From Camellia lanceoleosa (Eukaryota; Streptophyta; Magnoliopsida; Ericales; Theaceae): a stretch of 64,000 nt of DNA. Both the position numbers and the translations under genes were made by a program. Below are positions 34,315 through 45,875 of the stretch, one piece after another; within the stretch, counting starts at the first letter, position 1; the number at the start of each line of letters is the position of its first letter. Where the stretch lies: positions 82,143,347-82,207,346 of the forward strand of contig CM045770.1 in the NCBI GenBank assembly GCA_025200525.1. The letters are read 5' to 3'. Under the pieces are notes generated by a model, which was not told the origin of the DNA, did no database searches, and was given only the letters and a program-made list of their open reading frames with translations.

Positions 34315-37300
34315 ATGGCAACTATCACCGATGCTGCTGCTACTGCTAATGTTGGTGGGGATCTAAACCTCGGGACAACTGGCTTGCCAACCCCTATTGC
34401 TGTGATCTCTGTGGTCAACCTCGGTGGTACTTCGACTGTTCCGGGAGAACCGCTCAGTCACCATGAGCACCTAGAGAAATTTGTTGGGGTGAACTTCAAG
34501 AGATGACAGCAAAAGATGTTGTTCTAATTTACCACGCTGAACCTTGCAAAGGTTTTAAGCGAGGATCCTCCAACTGTGGCAGAGAATGAGCTAGACAGAC
34601 AGAAAGTCATGGCACTTGACACATGGAAGCAGATAGACTATCTTTGCCAGAACTATGTGTTCAACAGCTTGGTAGACTCGCTCTACAGTGTGTTTTGTGC
34701 CAAGAGCTCAACAAAAGAGTTATGAGAATCTCTGGACAATAAATACAAGACTGAGGACGCCGAGGCAAAGAAATTTGTCTTTAGCCAATTCCTGGACTTT
34801 AAAATGGTAGATTCAAAAACTGTGATAAGCCAAGTCTAAGAGTTCCAAGTGATCTTGCATAAAATTCATGATGAAGGGATGCCTTTGAACGAGTCATTCC
34901 AAGTTGCTATGATCATTAAGAAACTTCCTAATGGTTAGAAGGACTTCAAGAACTACTTGAATCACAAGCGCAAGGAAATGTCAGTTGAAGACCTAATTGT
35001 CCGACTCCGAATTGAGGAGGATAATAAAAAGAAAGAATGGAGTACCTCCTCTGTGACGGCCAATGTCATTGAGCATGGCCAATCTTCTGGGGTGAGAAAG
35101 AAGCCTCCTGTGCACAAGGGCTCAAAGCTGGAGCCAAGGGGTGGTGTTGCAAAGAAGCTGGCATACAAGCCGCAGGAACCTAGTTATCAGTTCTTAGGGA
35201 AGTGCTATAACTGTGGTAGCAAGAGGCATCGGGCTAGTGACTGCCGCAAGCAAAAGAAGCCATACAAGACCAAACTTTGTGCTAACATGGCAGATATGCA
35301 AAAACACTTCCATGATAAGGATGACATGCATTTGTCTGCCGTTGTCTCTGAGGTGAATCTGGTGGGTTCAAACCCAAAAGAATGGTGGATTGATACTGGG
35401 GTTACACGCCACATATGTTTAGAGAAGAAGCTGTTTACAACTTTTGAGCCAGTTACAAATGGTAAGAAGTTGTTTATAGGGAATTCTGCTACCTCAATTG
35501 TTGAGGGGAAATGAAAGGTGGTCCTGAAGTTGACCTCAGGAAAGGAGCTGACCTTGAACGAAGTTCTGTATGTTCCGGACATTCATAAGAATCTTGTCTC
35601 GGGGTCTTTTCTCAACAAACATGGTTTTTGCATGGTCTTTGAGTCTGACTAGGTCGTTCTGACCAAGAGCGGAGTGTATGTGAGTAAGGGTTATATATTG
35701 GGGGGTGTGTTTGAACTCAATATAATGACTGTTATCCTAAAGATGAATAAAGATACATCTTCTTCTACTTACATGCTTGAGTCTTCCAATTTGTGGCATG
35801 ATAGACTAGGACATATGAACTTTGAATATTTATGTAAATTAATCAAGTTAGATCACATACCATCTTTTAAGATTAATCTGAAACACAAGTGTGAAACTTG
35901 TGTTGAAGCGAAGTTGACAAGATCTTCATTTCATTCTATTGAAAGAAGTTCAAAGCCGTTGGACTTAGTGTATAATGATGTGTGTAACTTAAAGTTTATA
36001 CAGTCACGTGGTGGCAATAAGTACTTCATCACTTTTGTTGATGATTGCACTAAGTATTGTTATGTGTATTTGCTCAAAAACAGAAATGAGGCTATTGACA
36101 AGTTTGTTCTTTATAATAATGAAGTTGAGAATCAATTAGGCTGCAAGATTAAGGCTTTAAGAAGTGATTGTGGTGGTGAGTATGAATCACCGTTTATTGA
36201 GATTTGTGCTCAATTCGAGATTATCCACCAAACCGCGGCGCTTTATTCTCCTCAGTCAAATAGGATTGCTGAGCGGAAGAATAGGACACTAAAGGAGATG
36301 ATAAATGCAATGTTGATAAGTTCTGGATTGCCACAGAACATATGAGGGGAAGCGATTCTCTCTGTGAATTACATTCTGAAAAAAGTACCCCGAAAGAAGA
36401 TGGACAAGACCCCATATGAGTTATAGAAAGGCATTAAGCCTTCTTATAAATTCTTACGAATGTGAGGGTATCTTGCAAAAGTGGCAATACTTACGCCCAA
36501 GTGGGTTCGAATAGGACCAAAGTCAGTGGATTGTGTATTCATTGGATATGCACATTTGACTAGTGCGTATCGATTTCTTGTATATAGGTCTATTATTCCA
36601 GATATACACAAGAATACTATCATGGAATCGAGAAATGCGTCTTTATTTGAAAATGTATTTCCGTGTCGTCTCCAATAAGGGATTCAGAGTTCCATGGAAG
36701 AGGTTGAAGGTGACAATGATCACATAGCTGATCAAACAGATGATTAGATCAAGCTGAAGATGTAGATGAGCCAAAAAGGAGTAAGAGGGCTAGGACTACA
36801 AAGTCTTTTGGTTTGGACTTCTTGACTTATATGTTAGAGGGAGAACCTCGAAATTTCCATGAAGCTATGACTTTACCTAAAAGTCCTTTGTGGAAAGAAG
36901 CAATCAAAAGTGAGATTTACTCCATCATACAGAACCATACTTGTGAGTTGGTTGATCTACCTTCAGATAATAAGGCCTTTGGGGAGTAAGTGGATCTTTA
37001 AAAGAAAGATGAAAGCTGATGGGTTAATTAATAAGTATAAAGTCAGACTAGTTATCAAAGGATACAGGCAGCACGAAGGCCTGGATTACTTTGATACGTA
37101 TTCACCTGTGACAAGGATTACACCTATTCGCATAATGATTGCAATAGCAACTTTACGTGGTCTGGAGATACATCAAATGGATGTAAAAATAGCTTTCTTA
37201 AATGGATATTTAGATGAAGAAATCTATATGGAGCAACCCGAGGGGTTCTCAGCTCCAGGACAAAATAAGAAAGTCTGTAAGCTTGTCAAATCATCGTATG

Positions 37301-38280
37301 GTTTGAAGCAAGCTTCCAAGCAATGGCATGAGAAGTTTGAAAACGCTATGTTCTCAAATAGGTTCAAAATCAATGAGTATGACAAATGCGTGTATGTCAA
37401 AGACACTGACAGAGGTTATGTCATTTTGTGTCTATACGTAGATAACATACTCATTGTTGGTAGTAATGATGAAATGATTTAAACTATCAGGAGCTTGTTA
37501 AACTCTAAGTTTGACATGAAATATATGGGCCTTGCAGATGTAATTCTAGGTGTTAAGATTACTAAAACATCTGATGGTATTGTACTTTCTCAATCTCACT
37601 ATATTAAGAAGATACTTGAGAAATTTGGCAAATCAGATACAAGTGTATCTAGGACACCGGTAGATGTGAGTTTACATTTGACCAAGAATAATGACGAGAG
37701 TGTTTCTCAACTAGAATATTCTCGAGTCATTGGAAGTTTGATTTATTTGATGAGTTATACAATGCCAGATATAGCCTACTCTGTTAGCAAGCTTAGTAGA
37801 TACAGAGTAATCCGAATACTACTCATTAGAGGGGCATTATGTGGGTGTTAGATTACCTACGCTACACCTAGGATTATGGGCTGCATTATACCAGATACCC
37901 AGTAGTACTAGAAGGGTATAGTGACGCTAATTGGATATCTAATATAAAAGACTCCAAATCCACTAGTGGTTATGTGTTTACCTTCGGAGGGGCAGCAGTG
38001 TCTTGGAAATCTTCCAAGCAAACGTGTATATTGAGATCAACGATGGAATCTGAGTTTATTGCTTTGGATAAAGCAACTGAATAAGCTGAATAGCTTCGCC
38101 AGTTCGTTGAGGATATTCCACATTGGTCGAGACCTGCGCCAGTCATCTGTATTCAATGTGACAGCCAATCGGCGATTGGACGGGCACAGAGTAATATGCA
38201 TAATGAAAAGTCTAGACATATTCGTCGTAGACATAATTCTATACGGTAACTACTTTCGAATGAAGTTGTCACTTTAGACT
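34315..38280 (+). pseudogene. Copia gag-pol polyprotein, broken by many stops
   Basis: In order: a UBN2-type gag (34315-35200); a zinc knuckle CYNCGSKRHRASDC at about 35206; an aspartic protease motif WWIDTGVTRHIC at 35383-35418; integrase from 35790 (WHDRLGHMNF, a CETC zinc-binding pair, then catalytic FVDD, RSDCGGEY and E in IAERKNR); reverse transcriptase from 36960 (KWIFKRKMK, QMDVKIAFLNG, YGLKQASKQW, and LYVDNIL where YVDD is expected); RNase H from 37915 (YSDANWI, ESEFIAL). The order INT-RT-RH is diagnostic of Copia. Stops include 34504, 35512 and 36343, plus TAG/TGA codons at conserved tryptophan positions, consistent with C-to-T decay of methylated DNA. Confidence 0.92.
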
Positions 38281-38972
38281 ATGTAAAGTCTTAGGACAGC
38301 ATTGCGGATCCGCTAACCAAGGGGTTAAATCGAGTATTAGTAGAGAAATTGTCAGAAGGAATGGGGTTAAGGCCTTTAGTGTAAGCTGTTACCGAAATGG
38401 AAACGTAACCTATTTGACTGGAGATCCCAAGATCTAGGTTCAATGGGACAACCTAATTATGTGTAAAGATGGTATGTCACTGAGGAGGTTAAACCTCCAA
38501 TTATTCCTTTTATCAATGATACCTGCAAGTGTAGAGGTTAAGCTGAGCTTTTAATGACTCTAGTGTGTTAAGCTATTGAGCTGAGTATAGTAAGATACTC
38601 AAGTAGAGTCACCTATATGAGTGTGAAGTGGGGCCGCTTCTATAAGAATTAACAGGGCCTAATTTTTTAAACCATTTACTGAACCAGGCTAGTGTTCCAG
38701 GGCCAAACCGGACATAACAATGAGAACAGAATGATGGTTGGAGTAATTCTTTTGTAAGGTATGTTGTCTTGGTTTACATAAACATCAGAACAGTTCAAGA
38801 CTTCGTGTTCACTGCACAGCCAGTAAATCCGATAAACTTCACTAGGAGAGGTTCAAAGCTAGAAGCTACCTTTTCCGATGCCGAGGTTATTTCGTTGCAC
38901 TCTCTCCGAGTCTTTGTTGTGAAGCGTTGTCCATTTATTGTTATTCGGACAATTTTTATTCATGTGAGGGAT
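38281..38972 (+). other. Copia 3' internal region and PPT
   Basis: Non-coding sequence follows RNase H. A short purine stretch GTGAGGGA just before 38973 is a candidate polypurine tract. No accessory ORF with recognisable features occurs. Confidence 0.4.
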
Positions 38973-39559
38973 TGTTGGAAGAATAATGATTTTTTGGTGA
39001 CTTTAATATAATATTAAAGTGGGTGCCAAACCTCAATTGAGGTGGATGAAAGTGGGTTTAGATTCTTTGTAATGTAATCTTTACACCAAAAAAGAATGAA
39101 CAAAAACCATTAAGATTTTAATGAGAAATTGACTCATTAAGTTGGCCTCATGAAAAAGGTGTTGAGAAAGGTGTAAAACCTTGTATCCCATATTGATTGT
39201 AGAGGAGAATATTGATGGGTATTTAAAATCTATTTTTTGCATAAGGGTGTAAGCCCTTTGGGGCATCCAAATTTTCCGAAGGAAAGGAGTTATGGATGCT
39301 TCAAGGATGGACTTGGACCAAGACTATGGTCCAAGTTGGTTATGCAAAAATTGCCACACGCGTGCACGTCATTTGCCTGCCCGAACTGGGCCGGGTCCGG
39401 GCTAGTGATCCGTGGGTCATGGATCTTGGGCTTGCTGGAATGGATTGAGTGTGGGGGTTGGGCTTGGCCCACCTATCTTAATCTTTTTGGGCCAATTCAA
39501 ATGTGTGCACTGCAGGAATATGTACACAAAACCTAGTCTCCTCTATTGATGATGGAATT
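38973..39559 (+). repeat. Copia LTR, copy C (3' LTR, truncated at 39559)
   Basis: It begins TGTTGGAAGAATAATGAT and follows copy B to GATGATGGAATT, where copy B continues with AAATCC but this copy changes to TGATAATGCG. The break is the insertion point of the Gypsy element T. The five bases GAATT (39555-39559) are the candidate target duplication; its partner would lie beyond the window. Confidence 0.88.
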
Positions 39560-40680
39560 TGATAATGCGATAACTTCAATGGAGGATGGGTGGACCTGTC
39601 CACACTTTCGACGAGTTTGCTAGCTTTGATGTCTACGAAGGGTGCCTACAAAAAGATCCAAAGGGGGGAATAGTCCCCCGACAAACACTTCGACGATCAA
39701 GTTAGGTTAGAGTCGATTGAGTTTAGAACGAGAGAGAAGTCAAGAAGGGGAGTTAGGAAAAACTAAACCTTTAACGTGTCTCGAAGGCTTCGTTATATCT
39801 TTTACTCATCATTTCCTTGTACATTCTAAGCTATCTTATTAGCCGAAAGCCTACTGTCTGCTTGCCATCGGCCATGGCGGTTTACCCATGCATTGTAATA
39901 CTAATGTTTTGACAGACTCATTTAATGCCTGGCGCATGGGCTCAATAACTCCCCAAAATCTTTGCCTGTCACGTGGCCAACTTTCTTTCTGACGGATGGT
40001 TGGCTAGTGCCTGGGCCAAAATATTGTTAGTGAGTTTTGTATTGGGCTTAGTGTTAGGCCTATCTTGCTGGGCTTAGGAGAATGACTACTTTGGGTAACC
40101 CAAAGTAGCCCCTCTCTAGGCCATACCCATCAATAGTCCCCTATTCCCGAGCGCAACTTTAGACTAGCGAAGGTAATAAGAGAGGTAGAAGTAGTCCCCC
40201 AAGTCGCAAGGGAAAAGGGCCGACCGAGGGTGGCCGACTGAGGAGGGAGCCGACCGGGAGGTAGCGATCGTAGGTGCCAACCGATGGGATGCCCGAATGA
40301 GAAGGGAGCCAACCGGTGGGGTGGGTAACCGAGGGTGCCGACCGATAGGATGGCCAACCGAGGAGGGAGCTGACCGGTGGGGTGGGCGACTGAGGGTACC
40401 GACCGGTGGGATGGGCAACCGTTGAGACGATGTGATAGTGACCATGCGACGGGGCGCGGGACTCGAGAAGTTAGGAGGCACGTGACGATAGGATGTGGAG
40501 GCAGAAAGTGAGACAAAGCAAACCGGACATGTGGAGGCAATCGAAACCGTTGATGTCACTTCACAGTGATTTTTGAGGCAAGAGGTAGTGAAGGGGAAAC
40601 CAAAAAGGCAAAGTGGTCATTTAATGTGGTATGGCGCGTGAGATACGAAGTGGCAAATGTATTAAGTTGTGTGGTGTGCA
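39560..40680 (-). repeat. 3' LTR of Gypsy element T (minus strand)
   Basis: On the minus strand the LTR starts TGCACACCACACAAC at 40680, right after a G/A-rich polypurine tract, and ends GCATTATCA at 39560. A TATA-like box AGATATAACG lies at about 39792-39801 (complement). It contains the 61-bp repeat array at 40219-40430. The second LTR of T is outside the window, so the ends rest on the PPT and on the break in the Copia LTR. Confidence 0.78.
40219..40430. repeat. 61-bp tandem repeat inside the T LTR
   Basis: Units start at 40274 (GTGCCAACCG), 40335 (GTGCCGACCG) and 40396 (GTACCGACCG), exactly 61 bp apart, with a partial unit before them. Each unit contains GAGGGAGC, CCGGTGGGGTGGG and several CCGAC cores. 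Overlapping minus-strand frames of 130 residues here exist only because of this repeat. Confidence 0.85.
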
Positions 40681-40692
40681 TTTCCCCCCCTT
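40681..40692 (-). promoter_or_regulatory. Polypurine tract of element T
   Basis: On the minus strand GTAAGGGGGGGAAA stands directly before the LTR start TGCACACC. A PPT primes plus-strand DNA synthesis at the 3' LTR, so it fixes the orientation of T as minus. Confidence 0.8.
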
Positions 40693-40908
40693 ACTTTTGG
40701 CAAACGTTTGAAACTAGCAATTTTGAATTGTGATCCTTGAAATACAGGGAAACCGTGGGCCTTTGGAGTTTTACGTTTCACATATTTGATTGCAAAAAAC
40801 CAACACATTCCAAATTTGAGGTCATTCGTATTGTGGGATTCCCCAATTTTGCACATTTCAGAATTCTTGGCTCCCGTAACTGAAACTATCATAAAAAACG
40901 TGAGAGAG

Positions 40909-43419
40909 ATGGCCCATGAAGGAGCGCCCGCCCTGAGGACTGACGTGTTAGGGGACGATGATGGCGTTGCTTTGGTGGAAAAGTATAGGGTGGAGAGGTT
41001 GGTGGAAAAAGGGACCGAAAGGCCACCGCATCTGATTCCGTCGACAATGATCTCGGCCGTGCAACCTATAAGCCAAGTGGCCCCTAACCACTGGCATATG
41101 AAGGCCGACAAGTCGATGTTGATGATGGAGGATTTGGAGAGGATCCGAAGAAAGTATTAGATTTCGAAAAACGTGGAGTTGAGGGTTCCATTGGCGGGAG
41201 AAAGGGTATCGGACGCTAGATCAATGGAATTCACACTCTACAAAGAGGCGTTGTTCGAGAGGTTGAGAATACCGTTCCCTCAGCTAGTGGTGGACATACT
41301 TAACCAGCTAGAGGTGGCACTAGGTCAATTAGTGCCGAACTCGTGGAAGATACTCATAGCCAGCGCTATTTCCTGGCCGCAAGCAACTGGGGGACAGTGC
41401 ATGACGGTCGACGAGTTCTTTGTGTGCTACAAGGCGTCAAGCCAACATGAGACCTGGGTATCGCAATAAGCAGTGCCAAGTAAGGGATTGGTGGCTGGGC
41501 TTCTTTCATTTATGAATGGGTGGAGGATGAAGTGGTTTTTTTATTTCGGAGAATGCGGGTAGGGGAGTTAGAATAATCTGGAGGACCTCCACCAGGTCAG
41601 TAGAGCCGAAGTTTGGCGCAACAGAGAAGAAAGATGTGAAAGAAGTAAAACAATGGCGAGATAATGAGGGGCTGAAGTGGGACAATCTGGTGAAGTACTC
41701 TGCTCTTTTTCCCGTTGGGTTAGGCCCCCAATAGGTAGGGGATACCCAACTCCAGAGGAGGTTGAGGCAAGGAGGAGAGCCTAAGAGGCCGACAATCGCT
41801 GAGTGTTAGCCATAGCAGAGAGATGAAAATAGTAAGAACTAGGCGCAGCCCCAAAACCATATATGCACATGGTCGCACTCCAATGGCCCAAGGCGTTGTA
41901 GGGACGTGACTTAGAAACTATTGTACTGCTGAAGGCCCCAATTGATCCGATCAAGGAGAGGGAAAGAGCTGAGATAGCCCAAGGAAAAAAAAAAGAAAAG
42001 AAGTGTGGTCAGAGGGGGGGAGGAGGGTAGGAAAGCTAAGAGGGTCAAAACAAGTGTGACTGCGCTATGTGGTAAGCAAATAAGAGAGGTGGAGACGGTA
42101 TAGACAAGACCAGGGATAAGGAATAAAGGAGGTGAATCCGACCCCCCTATTGCCAAATATGTGGACCTAAGTGTGGAGGAGGAGAGGGTAGTTGATGAGA
42201 GGATAGATCTTCCTGCTACGAAGGAACCAAGTAGGGTAGAGCAGAGGGTGGAGAAGGAGCCCCCAATCCCAGTGAGTACAAGTAAGGTGGGGGAGAGCTA
42301 TTTCTTTGGTGTAGTGAGTACTGCCGCGTGCCACCTAAGTGCTGTGGTTGGGCGGTCACTACCTGAGGTAAGCGAGCTAGCCAACATCCTTCGCGATGCC
42401 AAGGTCGCTACTGAACGCCTATTAGGCACTATTGATGATGCGACCATTAGAGGCATGTTGTGATTTGGTGAGGCCGACTTTCTGAGGGCATTTTGTTCAG
42501 CTCAAATGGAGTCGTTGATTTTGATGGCCGCTCTGCTGGATAAAGGAGTGATCACTGGGATGGAGATTGAGACACTAAAGGCCCAGTTAGGAAAGACACA
42601 GACGGAGCTAGAAGCAACTAGACTAGAGAGTTGTAAGTGGTGGAAGGCGGCGTGAAGTGCTTGCGCCAAAGGGCTAGTTAGCGAGCGATGGGCAAAAGGG
42701 ATTGAAGTATTGGTCTTAGTGCAGGAGTATGTGGCTGACCGGGCAAAAAAGGATCAGAGAGAGGTAGTGGCCGAGTTGGCTGAGGTGAGGGCACAGTTAG
42801 GCCACGCAGTCAGTGAACTGGAGGTCGTTCACCAAAAGGTGGGGTTGTTAGAGGCCAAGAGAGCAAGAGAAGGTGTTGGACGCTCAACAGGCCTACACCC
42901 TAGCTAACGATAGGCTGGAAGAGGCGTTGGCCAATAACGAAAAGCTTCGTGACACGTCTCTAAAGGAGAAGGAAGAGGCTGATAAGCCAATTGCAGAGTT
43001 GGAGAAAGCTTTAGAAAAGGAGAAAAATGAGGCGGCAGAGCAGACCAAGGTTATAACGTCAAAAAGAGTAATTCAAACAGTCACTGGAGTTCCAAATAGC
43101 AATAGACACTGTTGTGGCTTTGCATCTGGCCAGGGAATGAGGGTCTAAGGCTGGTCCTTCAGAGGTGCAAGCGGTCGAGTTGGTGGAAGGACAAACAAAG
43201 GTGGAAATAATCCACAACTTCCAACAATCTGACTATTACAAATACCGCATGAGCGAGTATTGGGACGGTGGCTGGGTAAGGTTTAAGCAACGAGCGCATG
43301 CGACCTTCTTAGACATTGACTTTAGCGTTGTGTGGCTAGAAGAGGAAGATATTGCAAGCATGCCGCTGCATGAGGGGGTTAAGGAGGAGGATCTTCAATC
43401 CAGCAAGGAAGAGAGTTAA
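40909..43419 (+). pseudogene. Antisense accessory ORF of element T, Transposase_28-like with coiled coil
   Basis: It lies on the strand opposite to T's pol, between pol and the 3' LTR, where Tat-lineage elements can carry antisense extra ORFs. From ATG at 40909 the frame runs to a TAG at 41158 and continues in the same frame to 41469. This part has EFTLYKEALFERLRIPF, VVDILNQLEVALGQLVPNSW and a WPQATGG stretch, like the Pfam family named Transposase_28 (putative gypsy-type transposon). Frameshifted pieces follow: 42161-42463; a long coiled coil at 42710-43130 (QREVVAELAEVRAQLGHAV; LEEALANNEKLRD); and a C-terminal end 43165-43419 with YYKYRMSEYWDGGW. Its role is unknown; the family name does not prove transposase activity. 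It has at least three frame changes. Confidence 0.7.
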
Positions 43420-43629
43420 TGATGGTTGGTGGTGTTTTGTTTTTTTTTTTTTTTGGTTTTGGTTGTTGTAAAGGCGTATTTGAGATGTAATAAATCTGTA
43501 AAGACCTAAGTATTGGGCACTGAAGTTGTGTATAATATAAGTGTTTGTTTGGATATTGTAAAGATTGAAATTGTAGCTGAATTGTTTGTTTGTTTGTTTT
43601 TTTTTTTTTTTTGATTGTATGGACGTATG

Positions 43630-44575
43630 CAAAAATCAATTTGGCTAGGGCGTTATGGAGCTCAATCTGGCAAAGGCCTTGATCAAACTTAGTCTGGCTG
43701 AGGCTTTGATTGGACTCAGTCTGGCTGAGGCTTTCATGCTTAATCTGGCTGAGGCTTTGATAGGACTCAGTTTGGCTGAGGTATTCATGCACAATCTGCT
43801 GAGGCTTTGATAAGACTCAGTCTGACTGAGGTATTCATGCTCAGTTTGGCTAAGGCTTTAATAAGACTCAATCTAGCTGAGGCCTTCATGCTAAGTCTGG
43901 TTGAGGCTTTGATAAGACTTAGTCTGGCTGAGGTATTCATGCTTAGTCTGGCTAAGGCTTTGATAAGACTCAGTCTAGCTGAGGTGTTTATGCTCAGTCT
44001 AGCTAAGTCTTTGATAGGACTCAATCTGGCTGAGGTATTCATGCTTAGTCTGGCTAAGGGATTCATGCTCAGTCTGGCTGAGGTATTCATTCTCAGTCTG
44101 GCTGAGGCTTTGATAAGACTCAGTCTGGCTGAGGCATTCATGCTCAGTTTGGTTGAGGTATTCATGCTCAGTCTGGCTAAGGCTTTGATAAGACTCAGTC
44201 TGGCTGAGACCTTCATGCTTAGTCTGGCTAAGGCTTTGATAGGACACAGTCTAGCTGAGGCATTCATGCTTAGTCTGGTTAAGGCCTTCATACTTAGTCT
44301 GGTTGAGGCTTTGATAAGACTCAGTCTAGCTGAGGTGTTCACGCTCAGTCTAGCTGAGGTATTCATGCTTAGTCTGGCTAAGGTATTCATGCTCAGTTTG
44401 GTTGAGGTATTCATGCTTAGTCTGGCTGAGATATTCATGCTCAGCCTGGCTGAGGTATTTATGCTCAGTCTGGCTAAGGTATTCATGCTTAGTCAGGCTG
44501 AGGCTTTGATAAGACTCAGTCTGGCTGAGGCATTCATGCTCAATCTGGCTGGTAGAAATCAAATGCAACATAAAT
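43630..44575. repeat. 24/27-bp tandem array (CTCAGTCTGGCTGAGG)
   Basis: About 35 units of CTCAGTCTGGCTGAGG are followed either by TATTCATG (24 bp) or by CTTTGATAAGA (27 bp). Because both unit lengths are multiples of three, the array stays open on both strands. The plus frame gives LSLAEVFM and LSLAEALIR units, and the minus frames give ARLSMNTS and YQSLSQTE units. It separates the antisense ORF from the pol stop of T. Nothing shows that it is translated. CTCAGTCTGGCTGAGG is itself close to a hairpin (CTCAG...CTGAG). Confidence 0.9.
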
Positions 44576-44725
44576 GTTAGAAGATCAAAGACTGTTTTCA
44601 TTAAACAAATTCTAGAGATTACACAGTGCATGGAAAAGTCAAAAACTAACAAGGATCGGGCGAGTTGATTTGGCCCAGAAGCAAAAGAAACGTCGAAGGT
44701 GGGGAAAGACTTCGTTTTACTAAAA

Positions 44726-45870
44726 TTATTTTTTCAAATATTCGACATTCCAGGGGTGGAGGATATCTCGACCTTCTATGTCTTGTAAGCGATAGGTGGC
44801 GGGTTGCGGTCTAGATTTAACGATGTAAGGCCCCTCCTATTTAGCTCCTAGCTTGCCCTCGGTCGGGTTCTTAGTGACAAGAGTGACCGCTCGGAGAACT
44901 AGCTCACCCGCGTTGAAACTACGGGGCTTAATTCGGCTGTTATAATGTTTTCACATCTTTTGTTGATACGAGGCCAACCGGATAACGACTAACTCGCGTA
45001 GCTCTTCAATTAGGTCCAACTCGGCCAGTTCCAGCTCTTTATTCAGTTTTAGGTTCGGATGCAGTACCCGAGGGGTCAGCAAACCAATTTCCATAGGGAT
45101 GACTGCCTCAGCACTGTAGGTCAGGCGGAAAGGGGTCTCCCCAGTAAGGGTTCGTGCTATCGTTCGATAGGCCCATAGGACTTTGAGTAATTCCTTTACC
45201 CAGAGTCCCTTGGCATCCTGTAACTTGCTCTTGATGATATTCAACAGGGAGTGATTGGTGACTTCAACTTGCCTATTAGCTTGGGGATGACCTGGAGAGG
45301 AAAAACATGGTCTGATATTGAGCTCTTCGCAGCATGTCCTAAACTTGGCATTGTCAAATTGTTTGCCATTATCTGACACGATGGCCTAAGGGATTCCAAA
45401 TCAACACACGATTGACTCCCAGATGAACTTGGTGGTATTGCGTTCAGTGATTTTAGCAAGAGGTTTTACCTCCACCCATTTGGTGAAGTAGTTGATGGTG
45501 ACCACAATGAACTTGACTTGGCCTCTGCTTATGGGCAAGGGACCGATTAGGTCGATGCCCCACTTGGCAAAGGGGTAGGGACTGCTAAGTGTGATCAGTT
45601 CCATTGGCAGTGCATGAGGTATGTTGGCGAAGCGCTGGCATTTATTACACTTGAGCACAAAGTCACTAGTGTCTTGATTGATTGTGGGCAAGAAGTAGCC
45701 CGTGCGAAGAATTTTATGGGCCAGAGACCGACCGTCTTAATGGTTGCCATAAACACCCTCATGTATTTCTCTCATCATGTAGTTCACTTGAGTGGGACTC
45801 AGACACTTGAGGTATGGGTGTGAGAATCCCCATTTGTACAAGAAGTCGTTAATGATGGCATGGTTAGACG
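44726..45870 (-). pseudogene. Gypsy element T integrase
   Basis: Reading on the minus strand from 45800: a zinc-binding C..C pair (LKCNKCQRF), catalytic core with WGIDLIGPLP (first D), IVSDNGKQF (second D) and QVEVTNH (E), then the family's AYRTIARTLTGETPF, and a C-terminal domain ending near HPWNVEYL with stop TAA at 44726-44728. A stop (TAG) precedes AIVSDNG, and another replaces a residue in the C-terminal part. There is no chromodomain, in keeping with the Tat lineage. The upstream end is interrupted by a solo LTR. Confidence 0.9.
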
Positions 45871-45875
45871 ACCGA

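Larger units (their letters stand above)
30591..39559 (+). mobile_element. Decayed Copia LTR retrotransposon, 3' LTR truncated
   Basis: It comprises an LTR (30591-31627), a long leader containing a CACTA-like insertion, gag-pol (34315-38280), and a second LTR (38973 on). The second LTR stops at 39559, where a Gypsy element inserted. The two LTRs differ at roughly one base in ten by eye, and pol carries many stops, so it is old. I could not find the usual TGGTATCAGAGC primer site after the first LTR. It is therefore possible that 30591-31627 is a separate solo LTR and that the true 5' LTR was lost. Confidence 0.7.

Noticed and set aside
40130..40559. Two overlapping minus-strand frames of about 130 residues
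   Set aside because: They cover the 61-bp repeat of the T LTR; a proline-rich translation of a GC-rich array, not a protein.
43785..44580. Long frames on both strands in the 24/27-bp array
   Set aside because: Open only because the unit lengths are multiples of three; opposite strands are equally open and no start context or homology supports a gene.
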